57,133 nucleotides of DNA from NCBI GenBank assembly GCA_023436495.1, contig JAEZIT010000091.1, positions 1-57,133 of the forward strand. Direction: 5' to 3'. Below, piece after piece: positions 55,227 to 57,133 of the stretch. Below the pieces are notes generated by a model, which saw only the letters and a program-made list of their open reading frames with translations, was not told the DNA's origin and did no database searches. Source of the stretch: Acidobacteriota bacterium. Its GTDB lineage: Bacteria; Acidobacteriota; Blastocatellia; Pyrinomonadales; Pyrinomonadaceae. The position numbers and the translations under genes are program-made. Position 1 is the stretch's first letter, and every line of letters starts with the position of its first letter.

Positions 55227-56156
55227 TCAAAGCCAAACTCTTTCCGAATTACGGAAATTGACCAGGATCGATTTTCGCGGTTGGTCGCGACTAAATTCGC
55301 CGCGGCGGTGAAACCCCATGTTGTTTGCGATCACCAATGTATTTGGCCTTAAAACGAACTGCGTTTCGTGTAATCCGTTTCGGCCGAGTACGGACGGACG
55401 AATGGTATTTCTGGATTCGCCGTTGCGATGTGCCAGCAGATCCTCTGGAATACGTAGACCAGCCTTTAATTTCGCTTGGCGGACGCTTAGATCGTATTCG
55501 TGTATAAGCCTGGAGAGCGACACTTTATGCGAGCCCCTAACAAACACGAACGCTCCGTTATCGGCGCTTACCTCGTCCAAATAAAAGAACATTTTTACAG
55601 TCGTAGTATGCAGATCGGCGTGCAGAACATTCTCGATGTCGTTATCAAAGCCGTCGGGGTTCATCAGCCGGTAAGTGTCCAATGTGATCGACGGCACGTT
55701 GACCGTCTTTCGGAGAATGCCGGCGGCGGCTTGCATCAGAAACGGATTCGTTTGAAAGAACCGTCGGATGTCGTTGAAATTCGCATTGTTTGCGACGGTG
55801 ATCTGGCGGCGGTAGAGTTTGCCGCCCTCACTGTTTTTGTACGGCAAAAATTCCAAGCCGTCATTCGCCCGCTCAAATTCTTCACGAACGGCTTCAAATT
55901 CTTCCGCCGATAGGAAATTCTCGATAACGGCGATTCCGTTCTCCTCGACCTCCCTTACGACCGGCGCCGCTTCGCCTGCGTTTACGCGTGGCCGAATCGC
56001 ACGGACGGCCGATTTTCCGAGGACCCGGAGCACCTGTAACCCGAGCCGGTTCTCAAGCACACCGCCGATATGATATGGAGGTGAGATCAGGTGCCGGCTG
56101 CGGATCACCGGAAGTCCGCCGATTAGCGATCGTGCTGTAGTAGCCGCCGAGTCCAT
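55227..56156 (-). CDS. Phytanoyl-CoA dioxygenase (PhyH) family oxygenase
   Basis: Fe(II)/2-oxoglutarate oxygenase of 309 residues. The metal triad is H179-A-D181 (VLHADLHT) and H283 (MGFHRRGEF), with R294 a likely 2-oxoglutarate ligand. FFYLDEVSADNGAFVFVRGSH is the PhyH core. It is only distantly like the PhyH at 46129, so the two probably have different substrates. Placement between NeuC and NeuA suggests hydroxylation of a nonulosonic acid or its precursor; this is inference. Tight 6-10 nt gaps on both sides. Confidence 0.85.
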   Translation of the reverse strand: MDSAATTARSLIGGLPVIRSRHLISPPYHIGGVLENRLGLQVLRVLGKSAVRAIRPRVNAGEAAPVVREVEENGIAVIENFLSAEEFEAVREEFERANDGLEFLPYKNSEGGKLYRRQITVANNANFNDIRRFFQTNPFLMQAAAGILRKTVNVPSITLDTYRLMNPDGFDNDIENVLHADLHTTTVKMFFYLDEVSADNGAFVFVRGSHKVSLSRLIHEYDLSVRQAKLKAGLRIPEDLLAHRNGESRNTIRPSVLGRNGLHETQFVLRPNTLVIANNMGFHRRGEFSRDQPRKSILVNFRNSERVWL

Positions 56157-56166
56157 AGATAAGACG

Positions 56167-57133
56167 TCAATATGCCAGCCGCTTTCTTATATCCAGCGGA
56201 GCGACCGCCAGAAGTTCGGCTATACGGCCGCCGGCATTTCCGTCGCCATAGAGCTTGTCGGAATCGTAACGGCCATTTTCGATCTGCCGCTGCACCGCCG
56301 TTTTTATTTCTTCTATGTTGTAATCGACGTCCATCACATTTCTTCCGCGCTCGCGGCCTGATTGTCGTGATCCGATATTAACTACGGGCACCCCGAGGTA
56401 CGAGCATTCGCGTATCCCGACGCTGGAATTGCCTATGAGGCATTTGCTCTGGCAGAGCAGCCGAAGGAAATCAGTCGGCATCATGTTTTTAAAGAAGTGC
56501 ATGTTTCGCGGTTTTACCATTTCACGAAAGCTTCTGATGCCGTTCGACGTACCGTCCGCACCCGCATCCACATTGGACCAGAACCAAAGCGTCGGCATGC
56601 CGATCTGGTGGACTGCCTCGAGGGTCTGCATTACCTGTTCCCGCGAAAGCTGATATTCGGTCGTCACCGGATGCTGCATAACGACGAGATATCCGTTCAG
56701 CAGCCGTTCGAGATCGCCGACGCCGCCGTATTTTTCGAATGGATCGAAATTGAGGCCCGGGTCCGACAAAACCTCGTCAGCGAGGTCGATCGAGGGGCAG
56801 CCCGTAACGAATATCTTCTCCGGATGCTCGCCCATTCGTTCGACGCGTTCGGCCGCACAACGGGTCGATACGAGGTGAAGATCCGCAAGTTTAGTCACTG
56901 CGTGGCGAACCTTTTCGTCGATCGATCCGGTCACCTCGCCGCCCTGTATGTGGGCGACGGGGATATTCATATAAGACGCGGCTATCGCAGTCGCGAGCGT
57001 TTCGTACCGGTCGGCGATCGTGACGACGATATCGGGTTTGAGATTGTCGAATACGGTCGCGAGTTCAAGAAGGCCGATGCCGGTCGTCTTTGCCATCGAT
57101 GTCGGATTCTCGCCTTCGAGCACCATATATACT
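56167..57133 (-). CDS. neuC: UDP-GlcNAc 2-epimerase (hydrolysing), NeuC/LegG-like, N-terminus outside window
   Basis: The frame is open to the window edge, so about 60-70 N-terminal residues are missing; 322 codons are seen. It has DIVVTIADRYETLA, HIQGGEVTGSIDEKVRHAVTKLADLH, GCPSIDL, QHPVTTEY, GNSSVGIRECSYLG and VVNIGSRQSGRERG. These are the hallmark blocks of hydrolysing UDP-GlcNAc (or derivative) 2-epimerases that give ManNAc-type precursors of nonulosonic acids. The nearest ATG (57126) is internal to the domain. It is the first visible gene of the long minus-strand operon. Confidence 0.9.
   Translation of the reverse strand, partial: VYMVLEGENPTSMAKTTGIGLLELATVFDNLKPDIVVTIADRYETLATAIAASYMNIPVAHIQGGEVTGSIDEKVRHAVTKLADLHLVSTRCAAERVERMGEHPEKIFVTGCPSIDLADEVLSDPGLNFDPFEKYGGVGDLERLLNGYLVVMQHPVTTEYQLSREQVMQTLEAVHQIGMPTLWFWSNVDAGADGTSNGIRSFREMVKPRNMHFFKNMMPTDFLRLLCQSKCLIGNSSVGIRECSYLGVPVVNIGSRQSGRERGRNVMDVDYNIEEIKTAVQRQIENGRYDSDKLYGDGNAGGRIAELLAVAPLDIRKRLAY

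Noticed and set aside
1..57133. tRNA, rRNA, insertion sequences, phage attachment sites or an origin
   Set aside because: No transposase or integrase-like frame, no terminal inverted repeats with target duplications, and no RNA-gene-like segment was seen; the few gaps are too short or lack structure.

Overview
The window is a large surface-polysaccharide biosynthesis and export locus, with about 40 protein genes, no RNA genes, no CRISPR array and no recognisable insertion sequence. The mid-50s GC, tight co-directional gene strings with 1-8 nt overlaps, the BACON-type beta domain and the style of the repeat protein suggest a Gram-negative member of the Acidobacteriota, perhaps a Blastocatellia/Pyrinomonadaceae-type soil bacterium. 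The taxonomic call is inference only; no marker gene is present.

Layout. (1) 1-5495, minus: the first 1831 codons of a giant secreted protein that runs off the left edge. It has a signal peptide, a TolB-like N-terminal region, an M23 metallopeptidase domain, a BACON domain and then tandem modules of about 289 residues. (2) 5628-21201, minus: one apparent operon. Read from its promoter side it holds GT2, a Wzx-type flippase, two GT-C membrane proteins, GT2, an ICMT-like membrane methyltransferase, an FAD oxidoreductase, a sugar SDR, a B12-type radical SAM enzyme, GT2, a sugar C-methyltransferase and the CDP-glucose pair rfbF/rfbG. It probably makes and transfers a CDP-linked, C-methylated deoxysugar. 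(3) 21202-21713: a divergent regulatory gap with two clean palindromes. (4) 21714-26432, plus: a leader ORF, polysaccharide deacetylase, radical SAM/SPASM enzyme, GT2 and GT39. (5) 26433-27278: a convergent gap with the decayed remains of a glycosyltransferase gene. (6) 27279-57133, minus: a very long operon-like string. From the right edge it holds NeuC (cut by the window), PhyH oxygenase, NeuA, a formyltransferase-NRPS, asparagine synthase, Wzt-type ABC ATPase, PhyH oxygenase, two paralogous GT-B-like proteins, GT2, two GT4, a Wzy-like protein, a stand-alone formyltransferase-like protein, GT4, a CapK/PaaK-type adenylating enzyme, a second asparagine synthase, an ExoA-like GT2, a Wzy/ligase-TPR-sandwich fusion, a DegT aminotransferase and the initiating sugar-1-phosphate transferase.

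How it may work together (inference). The initiating transferase loads a sugar on undecaprenyl phosphate. The GT2 and GT4 enzymes extend it, DegT and NeuC/NeuA supply amino sugar and nonulosonic acid, Wzx/Wzy flip and polymerise, and a Wzt ATPase with a C-terminal glycan-recognition domain hints at a second, ABC-dependent export route. The most unusual part is the amino-acid chemistry: a single-module NRPS (formyltransferase, half condensation domain, adenylation, carrier, thioesterase) with two asparagine synthases, a PaaK-like ligase, a second formyltransferase-like protein and two PhyH oxygenases. I read this as a candidate system for decorating glycan amino groups with N-formyl or aminoacyl substituents. 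A second notable point is a Wzt gene whose conserved N-terminus can only be reached from a CTG codon behind a perfect ribosome binding site.
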